Of a DNA stretch of 64,000 nt, positions 36,459 to 45,707 are shown piece after piece. The position numbers and the translations under genes were made by a program. Source of the DNA: Cupriavidus sp. (GTDB lineage Bacteria; Pseudomonadota; Gammaproteobacteria; Burkholderiales; Burkholderiaceae); NCBI GenBank assembly GCA_031181345.1, contig JAPSLC010000025.1:1-64000 (forward strand), read 5' to 3'. A model generated the notes under the pieces. It was not told the DNA's origin, did no database searches, and saw nothing but the letters and a program-made list of their open reading frames with translations. Within the stretch, counting starts at the first letter, position 1; every line of letters starts with the position of its first letter.

Positions 36459-36694
36459 GCTAAAGGCCGGCCTTGCACCGGCCGCGCATTATAGCAAGGC
36501 GATATGCGGCAAGGCGATTTCGGCGCCGGGAAACGCCTCGTTACACATCTTGCACGGCGGGAAGACAAGATACCCGGGCTGTCGGCGTCCGTCCGACATC
36601 GCGGAACCTTGTCTGGATGTATACCTCCTAGGGCAGGAGGGAGCGGCGCCGCGCCGCATCCCGTCTCTTCTCGTCCCAGTCAGGAGAACATTCA

Positions 36695-37186
36695 ATGAAC
36701 GGCAAGACTTTGTTTGGCATGGCTGCGCTGGCCGCCGCAATCGGTACCGCGGGCTGCGCGGCGCCCGGCGGCGGTTATGGCTACGGTGCCACCAATACCG
36801 GCTACCAGACCGGACAGGGCGCCTACCAGGCGCCGGCGGGCTCGGTGTTCTACGGTCGCGTCGAAGCGATCGAGCCGATCCAGCAGCCGCGCGGCGCCAG
36901 CTCGGGCCTGCTCGGCACGGTGATCGGCGGCCTCGCCGGCGGCCTGCTCGGCCACCAGATCGGCGGCGGCCGCGGCCAGACCATCGCGACCATCGGCGGT
37001 GCGGTGGCGGGCGGCGTGGCCGGCAACCAGATCGAACAGCGCACCACCGGCGGCATGGAGACCGTCTATCGCGTGCACGTGCGCCTGGACGATGGCCGCA
37101 TGGCCACCGTGACGCAGCGCCAGGCCAACAATCTGCAGGTGGGCCAGCGCGTGCAGGTCGCCAACGATATGGCGTCGCCGATCTGA
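36695..37186 (+). CDS. glycine-zipper outer membrane lipoprotein (SlyB-like)
   Basis: This is a 163-residue protein with a lipobox signal (AAIGTAGCAA, Cys21), then a Gly/Tyr-rich linker. A glycine-zipper hairpin of two membrane-type segments (GLLGTVIGGLAGGLLGHQIG and TIGGAVAGGVAGNQIE, near residues 68-112) follows. The C-terminal domain YRVHVRLDDGRMATVTQ is soluble. This layout is that of SlyB/PcP-type outer membrane lipoproteins, linked in enterobacteria to envelope stress. AGGAGAA lies before ATG 36695. The gene is monocistronic between tRNA-Ser and a strong terminator. The name slyB is not assigned because several paralogues of this family occur in these bacteria. Confidence 0.88.
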   Translation: MNGKTLFGMAALAAAIGTAGCAAPGGGYGYGATNTGYQTGQGAYQAPAGSVFYGRVEAIEPIQQPRGASSGLLGTVIGGLAGGLLGHQIGGGRGQTIATIGGAVAGGVAGNQIEQRTTGGMETVYRVHVRLDDGRMATVTQRQANNLQVGQRVQVANDMASPI

Positions 37187-37234
37187 CGATACGGTCGCTG
37201 CAGTAAGGTCGCTGCCACGGCAGCGTCCGCAAGG

Positions 37235-37268
37235 AAAAAGGCTGCGAATGGAACGCAGCCTTTTTCTT
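37235..37268 (+). terminator. Rho-independent terminator after the SlyB-like gene
   Basis: GGCTGCG, a 7-base loop and CGCAGCC (37240-37260) are flanked by AAAAA and TTTTT. The A/T flanks would also allow termination from the other strand, where hemW ends about 90 bases away. Confidence 0.92.
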
Positions 37269-37355
37269 TGGGCTTGCCGCGCGAATTGCAGCGCGAATTG
37301 CAGCGCGAACTGCTGGGCGTATGCAGCGAAATGGGCGAGGCCCGCGCGGCACGCC

Positions 37356-38600
37356 TTACGACTTCAGGAAGATCTCCTGCAGGTCGTTCAGGAAGCGCCG
37401 TCCCAGCTCGGTCGGGCGGATCATGGTCGGGTCCGGGTCCAGCAGTCCCTTGTCGGTGGCCAGCGCCAGCTCGCGCCGGATGGCATGCAAGGGCAGGCCG
37501 GTATGGTCGTGAAAGAGGCTGGCCGGCACGCCGTCGGTCAGCCGCAGCGCGTTCAGCATGAACTCGAACGGCAGCTCGGCGGCATCGACGTCGCGCGCTT
37601 CCTGCACCGCGTTGCCGGCCATCGCCTGCGCCATGTAGGTGGCCGGATGCTTGTAGCGCATCTGGCGCAGCACGCGATGCGGGAACGACAGCTTGCCGTG
37701 CGCGCCGGCGCCGATGCCGAGGTAGTCGCCGAAGCGCCAGTAGTTCAGGTTGTGGCGCGCCTCGCGATGGGGCTGCGCATAGGCCGAGGTCTCGTAATGG
37801 CGATACCCGGCCTCGGCCGTGCGCGCCTCGATCCAGTCCTGCATCTCGTAGGCGGTGTCGTCGTCGGGCAGCGCCGGCGGGAAGCGCGCGAACAGCGTGT
37901 TCGGCTCCAGCGTCAGATGGTAGAGCGACAGATGCGTGGTGCGGTACGACAGCGCCGTCTCGACGTCCTGCCGGCACTGCGCCAGGGTTTGCCGGGGCAG
38001 CGCATACATCAGGTCCAGATTGACGTTGTCGAAGTGGCGCAGCGCGATGTCGATCGCCGCGCGGGCCTCGGCGCCGCCGTGAATGCGGCCCAGCGCCTGC
38101 AGGTGTTCGTCGTCGAAGCTCTGGATGCCGATCGACAGCCGGTTGATGCCGCTGGCGCGATAGCTGGCGAAGCGCTCGGCCTCGAAGGTGCCGGGGTTGG
38201 CCTCCATCGTGATCTCGGCATCGGCGTCCAGCGGCAGCAGCGCGCGGATGTCGGACAGCAGCCGGTCCATGCCGGCGGCCGACAGCAGGCTGGGCGTGCC
38301 GCCGCCGATGAAGACCGTATGCACGGGACGTCCCCATACCAGCGGCAGCGACTGCTCCAGGTCCGCGCGCAGCGCGTCCAGATACGCCGCTTCGGGAATC
38401 TCGCTGCCGTCGGGCGCCGCGTGCGAATTGAAGTCGCAATACGGGCATTTGCGCACGCACCAGGGCACATGCACATACAGCGACAGCGGCGGCGAGGCCG
38501 GCAGTGAAATCTGTCCTGGCTTGAGCCACAGGCCGACGTTGTCGCCGCCCGAAGGAGCGGGGGCGGGCGTGGCGCCGGAGATGGGGACGATGGGAATCAT
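37356..38600 (-). CDS. hemW: HemW, heme chaperone-type radical SAM protein
   Basis: This is a 414-residue radical SAM protein of the HemN/HemW family. The 4Fe-4S motif CxxxCxxC is at Cys48, Cys52 and Cys55 (WCVRKCPYCDF). The SAM-side GGGTPSLL follows near residues 100-107. It lacks the extra cysteine that gives CxxxCxxCxC in true coproporphyrinogen dehydrogenases, and it sits next to rdgB. So it is named HemW (heme-binding chaperone) rather than HemN. Its ATG overlaps the rdgB stop (ATGA), giving an rph-rdgB-hemW operon. Confidence 0.93.
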   Translation of the reverse strand: MIPIVPISGATPAPAPSGGDNVGLWLKPGQISLPASPPLSLYVHVPWCVRKCPYCDFNSHAAPDGSEIPEAAYLDALRADLEQSLPLVWGRPVHTVFIGGGTPSLLSAAGMDRLLSDIRALLPLDADAEITMEANPGTFEAERFASYRASGINRLSIGIQSFDDEHLQALGRIHGGAEARAAIDIALRHFDNVNLDLMYALPRQTLAQCRQDVETALSYRTTHLSLYHLTLEPNTLFARFPPALPDDDTAYEMQDWIEARTAEAGYRHYETSAYAQPHREARHNLNYWRFGDYLGIGAGAHGKLSFPHRVLRQMRYKHPATYMAQAMAGNAVQEARDVDAAELPFEFMLNALRLTDGVPASLFHDHTGLPLHAIRRELALATDKGLLDPDPTMIRPTELGRRFLNDLQEIFLKS

Positions 38601-39235
38601 GACTGTCCGTCCGCGGCCGGGTAGGCGGTGGCATCCCGGCGCAGCCGCTCGCACAGCGCCTGCAATGCGAGCGCGCGATGGCTGACGCGGTTCTTCTCGT
38701 CCGGCGACAGTTCGGCGGCGGTCTTGCCCAGCGCCGGCAGCAGGAAATACGGGTCGTAGCCGAAGCCGCCTTCGCCGCGCGGGGTGTCGACCACCTCGCC
38801 GTCCCAGCGGCCCTCCGCGATGATCGGGCAGGGATCGTCGGCATGGCGCACCAGCACCAGCACGCAGTAGTAATGCGCGCTGCGATCGGCCTGGCCCGCC
38901 AGTTCGGCGATCAGATGCGCGTTGTTGGCGGCGTCGCTCTTCTCCTTGCCGGCCAGCTGCGCATAGCGCGCCGAGTAGACGCCCGGGGCGCCGCCCAGCG
39001 CATCGACGCTGATGCCGGAGTCGTCGGCCAGCGCGGGCAGGCCCGACAGGCGGCTGGCATGGCGCGCCTTGGCGAGCGCGTTCTCGACGAAGGTCACGTG
39101 CGGTTCCTCGGCCTCGGGAATGCCCAGCTCGCGCTGCGGCACCACATCGAAGCCCAGCGGCGCCAGCAGCGCGCCGAATTCGCGCAGCTTGCCGGCGTTG
39201 TTCGAAGCCAGCACCAGGCGTTGCGATGCGCGCAT
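38597..39235 (-). CDS. rdgB: XTP/dITP pyrophosphatase (RdgB/HAM1)
   Basis: RdgB hydrolyses non-canonical purine triphosphates (ITP, dITP, XTP), keeping them out of nucleic acids. The 212-residue product starts MRASQRLVLASNNAGKLREF, with the family SNNxGK motif. It contains ALADDSGISVDALGGAPGVY (catalytic Asp region) near residues 70-90 and the C-terminal FGYDPYFLLP and SHRALAL. An alternative start at 39277 overlaps the rph stop (ATGA) and would add a 14-residue MTAG repeat. The family N-terminus favours 39235, but coupling favours 39277, so the start is undecided. Confidence 0.94.
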   Translation of the reverse strand: MRASQRLVLASNNAGKLREFGALLAPLGFDVVPQRELGIPEAEEPHVTFVENALAKARHASRLSGLPALADDSGISVDALGGAPGVYSARYAQLAGKEKSDAANNAHLIAELAGQADRSAHYYCVLVLVRHADDPCPIIAEGRWDGEVVDTPRGEGGFGYDPYFLLPALGKTAAELSPDEKNRVSHRALALQALCERLRRDATAYPAADGQS

Positions 39236-39273
39236 GGCGATGCCTGCCGTCGTGCCTGCGGTCATGCCCGCGG

Positions 39274-39993
39274 TCATGCCAACCCCAGCGCCTGGCGCTG
39301 CATCGCGACCAGCTGGGCGATGCCGCGCTCGGCCAGCTGCGTCATCGCGTCGAGCTGGGCGCGCGAGAACGGCACGCCTTCGGCGGTGCCTTGCACCTCG
39401 ACGAAGCCGCCGCTGCCGGTCATCACGACGTTCATGTCGGTGTCGCAGGCGCTGTCCTCGGCGTAGTCCAGGTCGAGCACCGGCTGGCCGTCGACCATGC
39501 CGACCGACACCGCGGCGACGAAGTCGCGGATCGGGCTTGCGGCGATCAGGCCGTCGCGCAGCATCATCGAGACGGCATCGTGCGCGGCGACGAAGGCGCC
39601 GGTGATGGCGGCGGTACGGGTGCCGCCATCGGCCTGCAGCACGTCGCAGTCGAGCTGCAGCGTGTATTCGCCAAGCTTCGACAGGTCGAACACCGAGCGC
39701 AGCGCGCGGCCGATCAGGCGCTGGATCTCCTGCGTGCGGCCCGACTGCTTGCCGCGCGCGGCCTCGCGGTCCGAGCGGGTATGGGTGGCGCGCGGCAGCA
39801 TGCCGTACTCGGCGGTCACCCAGCCTTCGCCGCTGCCTTTCTTGTGGGGCGGCACCTTGGCCAGCACGCTGGCGGTGCACAGCACCTTGGTGTCGCCGAA
39901 GACGGTCAGCACCGCACCTTCGGCGTGCCGGGTGTAGTGGCGGGTCAGGGTGATCGGGCGCAGCGCATCGGCCGCGCGTCCACTGGGTCGCAT
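39274..39993 (-). CDS. rph: ribonuclease PH
   Basis: RNase PH trims tRNA 3' ends phosphorolytically. The 239-residue product has the usual length. It begins [20 protein letters not shown]. It carries [20 protein letters not shown] near residues 23-42 and the phosphate-site segment [19 protein letters not shown] near 75-93. The acidic catalytic segment [19 protein letters not shown] lies near 175-195. AAGAGAG precedes ATG 39993. It is the first gene of rph-rdgB-hemW and is divergent from yicC, a well-conserved Burkholderiales arrangement. Confidence 0.96.
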   Translation of the reverse strand: MRPSGRAADALRPITLTRHYTRHAEGAVLTVFGDTKVLCTASVLAKVPPHKKGSGEGWVTAEYGMLPRATHTRSDREAARGKQSGRTQEIQRLIGRALRSVFDLSKLGEYTLQLDCDVLQADGGTRTAAITGAFVAAHDAVSMMLRDGLIAASPIRDFVAAVSVGMVDGQPVLDLDYAEDSACDTDMNVVMTGSGGFVEVQGTAEGVPFSRAQLDAMTQLAERGIAQLVAMQRQALGLA

Positions 39994-40121
39994 GGAGGCT
40001 CTCTTGGAAGGAAAATCGGGAACAGGCGCGATTTTAACGCCGGGCGCCGGTGGACGCTGGCGGGCAGGGTCCCGCGACGGGCATCGGACCCCCGGACGGG
40101 CCCGCGGGGCAAAGTTCTTTA

Positions 40122-40145
40122 CAATACAGTGTTCAATACAGTGTT
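40122..40145. repeat. Perfect 12-bp tandem duplication in the rph/yicC promoter space
   Basis: CAATACAGTGTT occurs twice in direct succession (40122-40133 and 40134-40145). A -10-like TACAAT overlaps the first copy at 40120-40125. No good -35 is visible on the plus strand. Confidence 0.8.
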
Positions 40146-40223
40146 GGTCAGCCCACCTGCCGGGCCGGCCGCGATCGCCGCGCCGTGCGGCCCTCGCCGC
40201 CAGCCCCTTCAAGAGACGAATCC

Positions 40224-41159
40224 ATGATCCATAGCATGACCGGATATGGCCTGGCGACGCGCCAGGCACCGCTGACCGACGCGCATGGCGCGCCCAGCGG
40301 CAGGACCGCCGCCGTGTCGGTCGAATTCCGCACCGTCAATTCGCGCTTCCTCGATCTGCTGTTCCGCGCGCCGGAAGAATGCCGCGCCTTCGAGCCGGCG
40401 CTGCGCGAGATGCTGATGGCCAAGCTGTCGCGCGGCAAGCTCGAGTGCCGCATCAATCTGCAGCGCACCGACGCGGGCGGCGCTGCGCTGGCGCTCAATA
40501 CCGGCCTGCTGACGCAGCTGCGCGAGCTCGAGGCCACCGTCGCCCAGACCTTCGACCAGGCAGGCACGCTGCGCATGGGGGAGATCCTGCGCTGGCCCGG
40601 CGTGCTGATCGAGCCCGAGCTGTCGCAGGACGCGCTGCGCGAGGCGGTGCTCGGCGCCGCCAAGGACGCGCTGGCGCAACTGCTCGAAGCGCGCCGCCGC
40701 GAGGGCGATGCGCTCAAGGCCACGCTGGTCGAGCGCATCGACGCGATGCTGGCGATCGTGCAGCGCCTGGCGCCGGCGGTGCCGGACCTGATCGCGCAGC
40801 ACCAGGACAAGCTGACCGAGCGCCTGCAGGAGGCCTTCAACCTGGTCGCGCCGAACGGCATGCCGTCGATGTCGCGCGACGAGATCGGCGAGCGCATCCG
40901 CCAGGAGGCGACCGTCTACGGCATCCGCATCGATATCGCCGAGGAGCTGTCCAGGCTCGAGGCGCATCTGAACGAGACCCGGCATATCCTCGACAAGGGC
41001 GGCCAGGTCGGCAAGCGGCTCGACTTCATGATGCAGGAGCTGAACCGCGAGGCCAACACGCTGGGCTCGAAGGCCGCGGCCAAGGAACTGGCCGATGCCT
41101 CGATGGAGCTCAAGCTGCTGATCGAGCAGATGCGCGAACAGATTCAAAATCTCGAATGA
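40224..41159 (+). CDS. yicC: YicC family endoribonuclease-type protein
   Basis: This is a 311-residue YicC-family protein. It has the N-terminal MIHSMTGYG and [19 protein letters not shown], and the C-terminal DUF1732 part near residues 225-311 ([20 protein letters not shown], then [21 protein letters not shown]). Both ends are hallmarks. E. coli YicC has recently been characterised as an RNase acting in small-RNA turnover. AAGAGACG precedes ATG 40224; the frame is open further upstream with no ribosome site. Its TGA overlaps the gmk ATG. Confidence 0.95.
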   Translation: MIHSMTGYGLATRQAPLTDAHGAPSGRTAAVSVEFRTVNSRFLDLLFRAPEECRAFEPALREMLMAKLSRGKLECRINLQRTDAGGAALALNTGLLTQLRELEATVAQTFDQAGTLRMGEILRWPGVLIEPELSQDALREAVLGAAKDALAQLLEARRREGDALKATLVERIDAMLAIVQRLAPAVPDLIAQHQDKLTERLQEAFNLVAPNGMPSMSRDEIGERIRQEATVYGIRIDIAEELSRLEAHLNETRHILDKGGQVGKRLDFMMQELNREANTLGSKAAAKELADASMELKLLIEQMREQIQNLE

Positions 41160-41851
41160 CGAACATGAGCGAACCGACTCAGTCCAATCCGCCGGCGCAA
41201 TCGCCGCCGCAAGCGCATACCGCGATCGACACCGTGTATCCCGGCAACCTGTTCATGGTGGTGGCCCCGTCCGGCGCGGGCAAGTCCACGCTGGTCAACG
41301 CGCTGCTGGCGCAGGACCCGTCGATCCGCCTGTCGATCTCGCACACCACGCGGCCGCCGCGTCCGGGCGAGCAGGACGGACGCGAGTACCACTTCACCAC
41401 GATCGAGGCCTTTCGCGAGGCGCGCGATCGCGGCGACTTCCTCGAATGGGCCGAGGTCCACGGCAACTACTACGCGACCTCGCGGGTCTGGATCGAGCAG
41501 CAGATGGCGCACGGCCACGATGTGCTGCTGGAGATCGACTGGCAGGGCGCGCAGCAGGTGCACAAGCGCTTCTCCAACGCGGTCGAAGTCTTCATCCTGC
41601 CGCCGTCGCTGACCGCGCTCGAAGAGCGTCTGCGCAAGCGCGGGCAGGACGAGCCCAACGTGATCGTGCGGCGCCTGCTGGCGGCCGGCAGCGAGATGGC
41701 GCATGCCTCCGAAGCCGACTACGTGATCATCAACGACGTGTTCGAAGAAGCGCTGGAAAAGCTGCGCTGCGTGGTGCGTGCCACGCGCCTGCGTTTCTCC
41801 TCGCAGAAGGCGCGACACGCCGATCTGTTCATCGAACTCGGCATCCACTGA
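41156..41851 (+). CDS. gmk: guanylate kinase
   Basis: Gmk phosphorylates GMP to GDP with ATP. The 231-residue product has the P-loop APSGAGKST near residues 37-45. GMP-binding residues are in [20 protein letters not shown] and in [18 protein letters not shown] 41156 overlaps the yicC stop (ATGA). A second ATG at 41165 is also possible. The first 25 residues are a Pro/Gln-rich extension beyond the E. coli enzyme. It is followed by rpoZ and spoT on the same strand, so guanine nucleotide supply and (p)ppGpp control are in one block. Confidence 0.97.
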   Translation: MTNMSEPTQSNPPAQSPPQAHTAIDTVYPGNLFMVVAPSGAGKSTLVNALLAQDPSIRLSISHTTRPPRPGEQDGREYHFTTIEAFREARDRGDFLEWAEVHGNYYATSRVWIEQQMAHGHDVLLEIDWQGAQQVHKRFSNAVEVFILPPSLTALEERLRKRGQDEPNVIVRRLLAAGSEMAHASEADYVIINDVFEEALEKLRCVVRATRLRFSSQKARHADLFIELGIH

Positions 41852-41930
41852 ATGCGGGGCCGCGGGGCCGCGGGCCACCTGCGGTAAAATGGCGGCCATC
41901 GCATAGGTTCTGTCTCAAGGTAGATTTGAT

Positions 41931-42134
41931 ATGGCGCGTATTACCGTCGAAGATTGTCTGAAACACATCCCGAACCGCTTCGAGCTCGCGCTCGCGGCGA
42001 CTTACCGCGCGCGCCAGCTGGTGCAGGGGCACACGCCGAAGGTCGAGGCCAAGGACAAGCCGACCGTGGTGGCCCTGCGCGAGATCGCGTCGGGTCAGGT
42101 CGGCATCGAAATGCTGAAGAAGGTACCGACCTGA
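41931..42134 (+). CDS. rpoZ: RNA polymerase omega subunit
   Basis: RpoZ is the small omega subunit that helps fold the beta' subunit and forms part of a (p)ppGpp site in proteobacteria. The 67-residue product begins [20 protein letters not shown] and continues with [13 protein letters not shown], both family marks. It has the expected short length. It lies between gmk and spoT. Confidence 0.97.
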
Positions 42135-42262
42135 TTTCGGCCGGCGGCCCGGATTCTCAACGGCATTGCGAGCTCCCCTGGAATACCGCGCGATCGTCGC
42201 TTTGGTCGACCGGATTACCCTGATCGCACTCGTTGCCCACGTCTGAACCACAGGCCGCCATC

Positions 42263-44764
42263 ATGCCCTCGTCGCCGCGCTCTTCCTCGCGATCGTCGCC
42301 AAAAGCGGGCAGCACGGGAGAGACGCGCGCCGCGGCGCGCACCGGCGCGCCCAATATGCCCGATCCATTGGGCGACGACGTGGTGGGCGAGCGTGCCGTA
42401 GCCCCGGCGATGGCACCCGCCAAGGGCCGCACCGCCACCGTCCCGGCCGCGCAGCCGCGCGAGGCCGACAGCGGCGTCGCGGTGGCCGCACCGGCCGCCC
42501 AGGCCGCGGACGGTCTCTTCATCGACGCGGTCCTCGCGCAGACCTACCGGCATTTCTTCGGCCCGACCTCGCAGCCCGCGGTCCCGCCGCGGCAGCAGGT
42601 GATCTCCATCGCCGGCCTGATGGAGAAGCTCAACTACCTGAAGCCGGCCGACCAGGCTCTCGTGCGCGAGGCCTTCCAGTTTTCCGACGAGGCCCACCTC
42701 GGCCAGTACCGGCAGAGCGGCGAGCCGTATATCACCCATCCGGTCGCGGTCGCCGAACTGTGCGCCGAGTGGAAGCTCGATGCGCAATCGATCATGGCGG
42801 CGCTGCTGCACGACGTGATCGAGGACCAGGGCATCACCAAGAGCGAGCTGGCCGAGAAGTTCGGTCCCAAGGTCGCTGAACTTGTCGACGGGCTGACCAA
42901 GCTGGACAAGCTCGAATTCCAGAGCCGTGAGCAGGCGCAGGCAGAAAGCTTTCGCAAGATGCTGCTGGCGATGGCGCGCGACGTGCGCGTGATTCTCGTC
43001 AAGCTGGCGGACCGCACGCACAACATGCGGACGCTGGGCTTCGTGCCGCCGGAGAAGCGCCGGCGCATCGCGCTGGAGACGATGGAGATCTATGCGCCCA
43101 TCGCGCACCGGCTCGGTCTGAACAGCACCTACCGCGAACTGCAGGAACTGTCGTTCAAGGTCGGCTCGCCATTCCGCTACGCCACGCTGGAGAAGGCCGT
43201 CAGGGCGGCGCGCGGCAATCGCCGCGAGGTGGTCTCGCGCATCCTCGAGGCCGCGCAGAGCGCGCTGGCCAACGCGGGCATCGTGGCCGAGCTGTCCGGC
43301 CGCGAGAAGACGCTGTACAGCATCTATCGCAAGATGCATGACAAGCAGCTGTCGTTCTCGCAGGTGCTCGACGTGTACGGCTTTCGCGTCGTGGTCGAGA
43401 CGCAGATGCACTGCTACATGGCGCTCGGTGCGCTGCATGGGCTGTACAAGCCGATGCCGGGCAAGTTCAAGGACTACATCGCGATCCCGAAGATCAACGG
43501 CTACCAGTCGCTGCATACGACGCTGGTCGGCCCCTTCGGCACGCCGGTCGAGTTCCAGATCCGCACCCGCGAGATGCACCAGATCGCCGAGGCCGGCGTC
43601 GCGGCGCACTGGATGTACAAGCATCACGCGGACCAGATCAACGATATCCAGCAGCAGGCGCACCAGTGGCTGCAGTCGCTGCTCGATATCCAGAGCCAGA
43701 CCGGCGACTCGCAGGAATTCCTCGAACACGTCAAGATCGACCTGTTCCCGGACGCGGTCTATGTGTTCACGCCAAAGGGCCATATCCGCGCGCTGCCGCG
43801 CGGCGCCACGGCGCTCGACTTCGCCTACGCGGTGCACAGCGACCTGGGCAACCAGTGCGTCGCGGTCAAGATCAACAACGAGTTGCTGCCGTTGCGCACG
43901 GAGCTCAAGAGCGGCGATATCGTCGAGGTCATCACCGCACCGTACTCCAAGCCCAATCCCGCCTGGCTGTCGTTCGTGCGCACCGGCAAGGCGCGCGCGG
44001 CGATCCGCCACTATCTGAAGACCACCAAGCTCGACGAGGCGATCCAGCTCGGCGAGCGTCTGCTGGAGCAGGCGGCGCGCCAGCTCGGCATCGACCTGAA
44101 GGCGGTGCCGCAGCCGGTGTGGGAACGGATGATCCAGTGGACCGGCAACAAGCAGCGCGACGACATCTTCGCCGACCTGGCGCTGGGACGGCGCGTGCCC
44201 GCGGTGGTCGCCAAGCGCATGGAGATCCTGCTGCAGGAGCTGTCGGGCGACTTCGATGCCGCGCTGATGGCGGCGGTGCAGACCTTTGCCGGCGAGGAGG
44301 CGCCCGCCGTGCCGATCACCGGCGACGAAGGCATGTCGATGATCTTCTCGGCGTGCTGCCGGCCGATCCCCGGCGATTCGATCGTCGGCTATCTCGGCAA
44401 GGGCGAAGGGCTGCAGATCCATGTCCAGGACTGCAAGGTCGCCAAGCGGCTGCACAGCAAGGACCCCGAGCACTGGATCGAGGTCATGTGGGCCAACAAG
44501 ACCACGCGCGCCTTCGATGTCTCGATCAAGGTGCTGGTGCGCAACGTCAAGGGGATCGTCGCGCGGGTCGCGGCGGACCTGACCGCGGCCGACGCCAACG
44601 TCGCGCACGTCGCGATGGAGCACCAGGACAATGGGCGGCAGGAAGCGACCTATATGCAGTTCGTGATCCAGGTCCACGACCGCCTGCATCTGGCAAACGT
44701 GATGCGGGCCCTGCGCCGCAATACCGACGTCATCCGCATCTTCCGGGACCGCAACGACGGCTGA
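42263..44764 (+). CDS. spoT: bifunctional (p)ppGpp synthetase/hydrolase SpoT
   Basis: This is an 833-residue RSH protein. Domains in order are a disordered Ser/Arg/Ala-rich lead (about 85 residues), an HD hydrolase with intact HDVIEDQ near 182, and a synthetase near 300-430 (GREKTLYSIYRKM and IPKINGYQSLHT). TGS (VFTPKGHIRALPRG) is near 500, followed by a helical part and a C-terminal ACT. The synthetase control motif is KFKD at about 400, close to the RxKD form of bifunctional enzymes and unlike the EFDD of RelA. So both activities are expected. ATG 42263 is used; an in-frame TTG at 42233 is possible. greB converges 33 bases downstream. Confidence 0.94.
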   Translation: MPSSPRSSSRSSPKAGSTGETRAAARTGAPNMPDPLGDDVVGERAVAPAMAPAKGRTATVPAAQPREADSGVAVAAPAAQAADGLFIDAVLAQTYRHFFGPTSQPAVPPRQQVISIAGLMEKLNYLKPADQALVREAFQFSDEAHLGQYRQSGEPYITHPVAVAELCAEWKLDAQSIMAALLHDVIEDQGITKSELAEKFGPKVAELVDGLTKLDKLEFQSREQAQAESFRKMLLAMARDVRVILVKLADRTHNMRTLGFVPPEKRRRIALETMEIYAPIAHRLGLNSTYRELQELSFKVGSPFRYATLEKAVRAARGNRREVVSRILEAAQSALANAGIVAELSGREKTLYSIYRKMHDKQLSFSQVLDVYGFRVVVETQMHCYMALGALHGLYKPMPGKFKDYIAIPKINGYQSLHTTLVGPFGTPVEFQIRTREMHQIAEAGVAAHWMYKHHADQINDIQQQAHQWLQSLLDIQSQTGDSQEFLEHVKIDLFPDAVYVFTPKGHIRALPRGATALDFAYAVHSDLGNQCVAVKINNELLPLRTELKSGDIVEVITAPYSKPNPAWLSFVRTGKARAAIRHYLKTTKLDEAIQLGERLLEQAARQLGIDLKAVPQPVWERMIQWTGNKQRDDIFADLALGRRVPAVVAKRMEILLQELSGDFDAALMAAVQTFAGEEAPAVPITGDEGMSMIFSACCRPIPGDSIVGYLGKGEGLQIHVQDCKVAKRLHSKDPEHWIEVMWANKTTRAFDVSIKVLVRNVKGIVARVAADLTAADANVAHVAMEHQDNGRQEATYMQFVIQVHDRLHLANVMRALRRNTDVIRIFRDRNDG

Positions 44765-44796
44765 CGCGCCGTCGCTCGCCGGCTGCGGCTCCGGGC

Positions 44797-45363
44797 TCAG
44801 GCCTCCCCGCGCTTCGGATACCGGACTTCCAGGATATCGATCTGCTCGATGCCGTTGGGCGTGCGCAGCGGCACCGTATCGCCCTCGCGGGCCTTGATCA
44901 GCGCCTTGGCGATCGGCGAGATCCAGCTGACCCGGTGCGCGTCCAGATCGACCTCATCCATGCCGACGATGGTGATCGTGTTTTCCTCGCCGGACCGGTT
45001 GGCGTAGGTCACCGTCGCGCCGAAGAAGATCTGGTCGTTGTCGCCTTGCAGCGAGGGGTCGACCACCTCGGCCTTGTCGAGCCGGCGCGTCAGGAAGCGG
45101 ATGCGGCGATCGATTTCGCGCAGGCGCTTCTTGCCGTAGAGGTAGTCGCCATTCTCGGAGCGGTCGCCGTTCGACGCGGCCCACGAGACGATCTGCACGA
45201 TCTCGGGGCGCGCGACATCGATCAGGTGCATCAGCTCGTCGCGCAGGCGCTGGTAGCCCTGCGCGGTGATGTAGTTCTTGGTGCCGGCCGGCAGCGGGGC
45301 GGCGCCTTCCGGGAGGTCGTCGTCTTCGTCTTCCGACGATTCTTTGACAAATGCCTTGCTCAT
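44797..45363 (-). CDS. greB: transcription elongation factor GreB
   Basis: GreB stimulates transcript cleavage in backtracked RNA polymerase. The 188-residue product has an acidic lead (ESSEDEDDDLPEG), then the coiled-coil domain (QGYQRLRDELMHLIDVARPE to RRLDKAEVVDP, residues about 32-105). The tip includes GDRSENGDYLYGKKRLREID, and the C-terminal FKBP-like domain follows. The acidic tip pair in the loop is as expected for Gre factors. The form YLYGKKRLREIDRRIRFL is the GreB rather than GreA version. It converges on spoT. Confidence 0.95.
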   Translation of the reverse strand: MSKAFVKESSEDEDDDLPEGAAPLPAGTKNYITAQGYQRLRDELMHLIDVARPEIVQIVSWAASNGDRSENGDYLYGKKRLREIDRRIRFLTRRLDKAEVVDPSLQGDNDQIFFGATVTYANRSGEENTITIVGMDEVDLDAHRVSWISPIAKALIKAREGDTVPLRTPNGIEQIDILEVRYPKRGEA

Positions 45364-45444
45364 GGTACGGATCACTTCTTGGTGGGCAGACATTATAGGA
45401 ACACCGGCCGGTTCCGGTGACGCCGAAAAAGATGGCGCAGGGGG

Positions 45445-45473
45445 CTTCACAAAAACAAAAAACGCGATATAAT
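45445..45473 (+). promoter_or_regulatory. Promoter of tRNA-Arg
   Basis: A perfect -10 TATAAT (45468-45473) is preceded, after 17 bases, by CTTCAC (45445-45450). The tRNA begins 13 bases after the -10. Confidence 0.7.
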
Positions 45474-45486
45474 CTCTTTCTCGTGT

Positions 45487-45563
45487 GCGGCTGTAGCTCA
45501 GTTGGATAGAGTACTTGGCTACGAACCAAGGGGTCGTGGGTTCGAATCCTGCCAGCCGCGCCA
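45487..45563 (+). tRNA. tRNA-Arg (anticodon ACG)
   Basis: This is a 77-base tRNA with acceptor GCGGCTG/CAGCCGC, anticodon stem-loop CTTGGCTACGAACCAAG (anticodon ACG) and T-loop GTTCGAATC. The CCA end is encoded. A promoter and a terminator flank it closely. Confidence 0.97.
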
Positions 45564-45578
45564 CCTACATGCAGTACG

Positions 45579-45617
45579 AACGGCTTGGAGAGTCTTCTCT
45601 CCAAGCCGTTTTTGTTT
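45579..45617 (+). terminator. Rho-independent terminator after tRNA-Arg
   Basis: Perfect 14-base arms AACGGCTTGGAGAG / CTCTCCAAGCCGTT surround a TCTT loop and are followed by TTTGTTTT. Confidence 0.93.
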
Positions 45618-45707
45618 TGGCGTTTCGGGTGGGCTGGCTTGCCAAATGTGCCCGGCCGCCGGGCTGGCAATCGAAGGCCTGATCGGGCTACGACTCGGGC
45701 GTCCCGA

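Noticed and set aside
42263..44764. SpoT with an inactive synthetase because of the KFKD motif
   Set aside because: Lys for Arg is conservative and the rest of the synthetase site is intact; it resembles the bifunctional RxKD type more than RelA.
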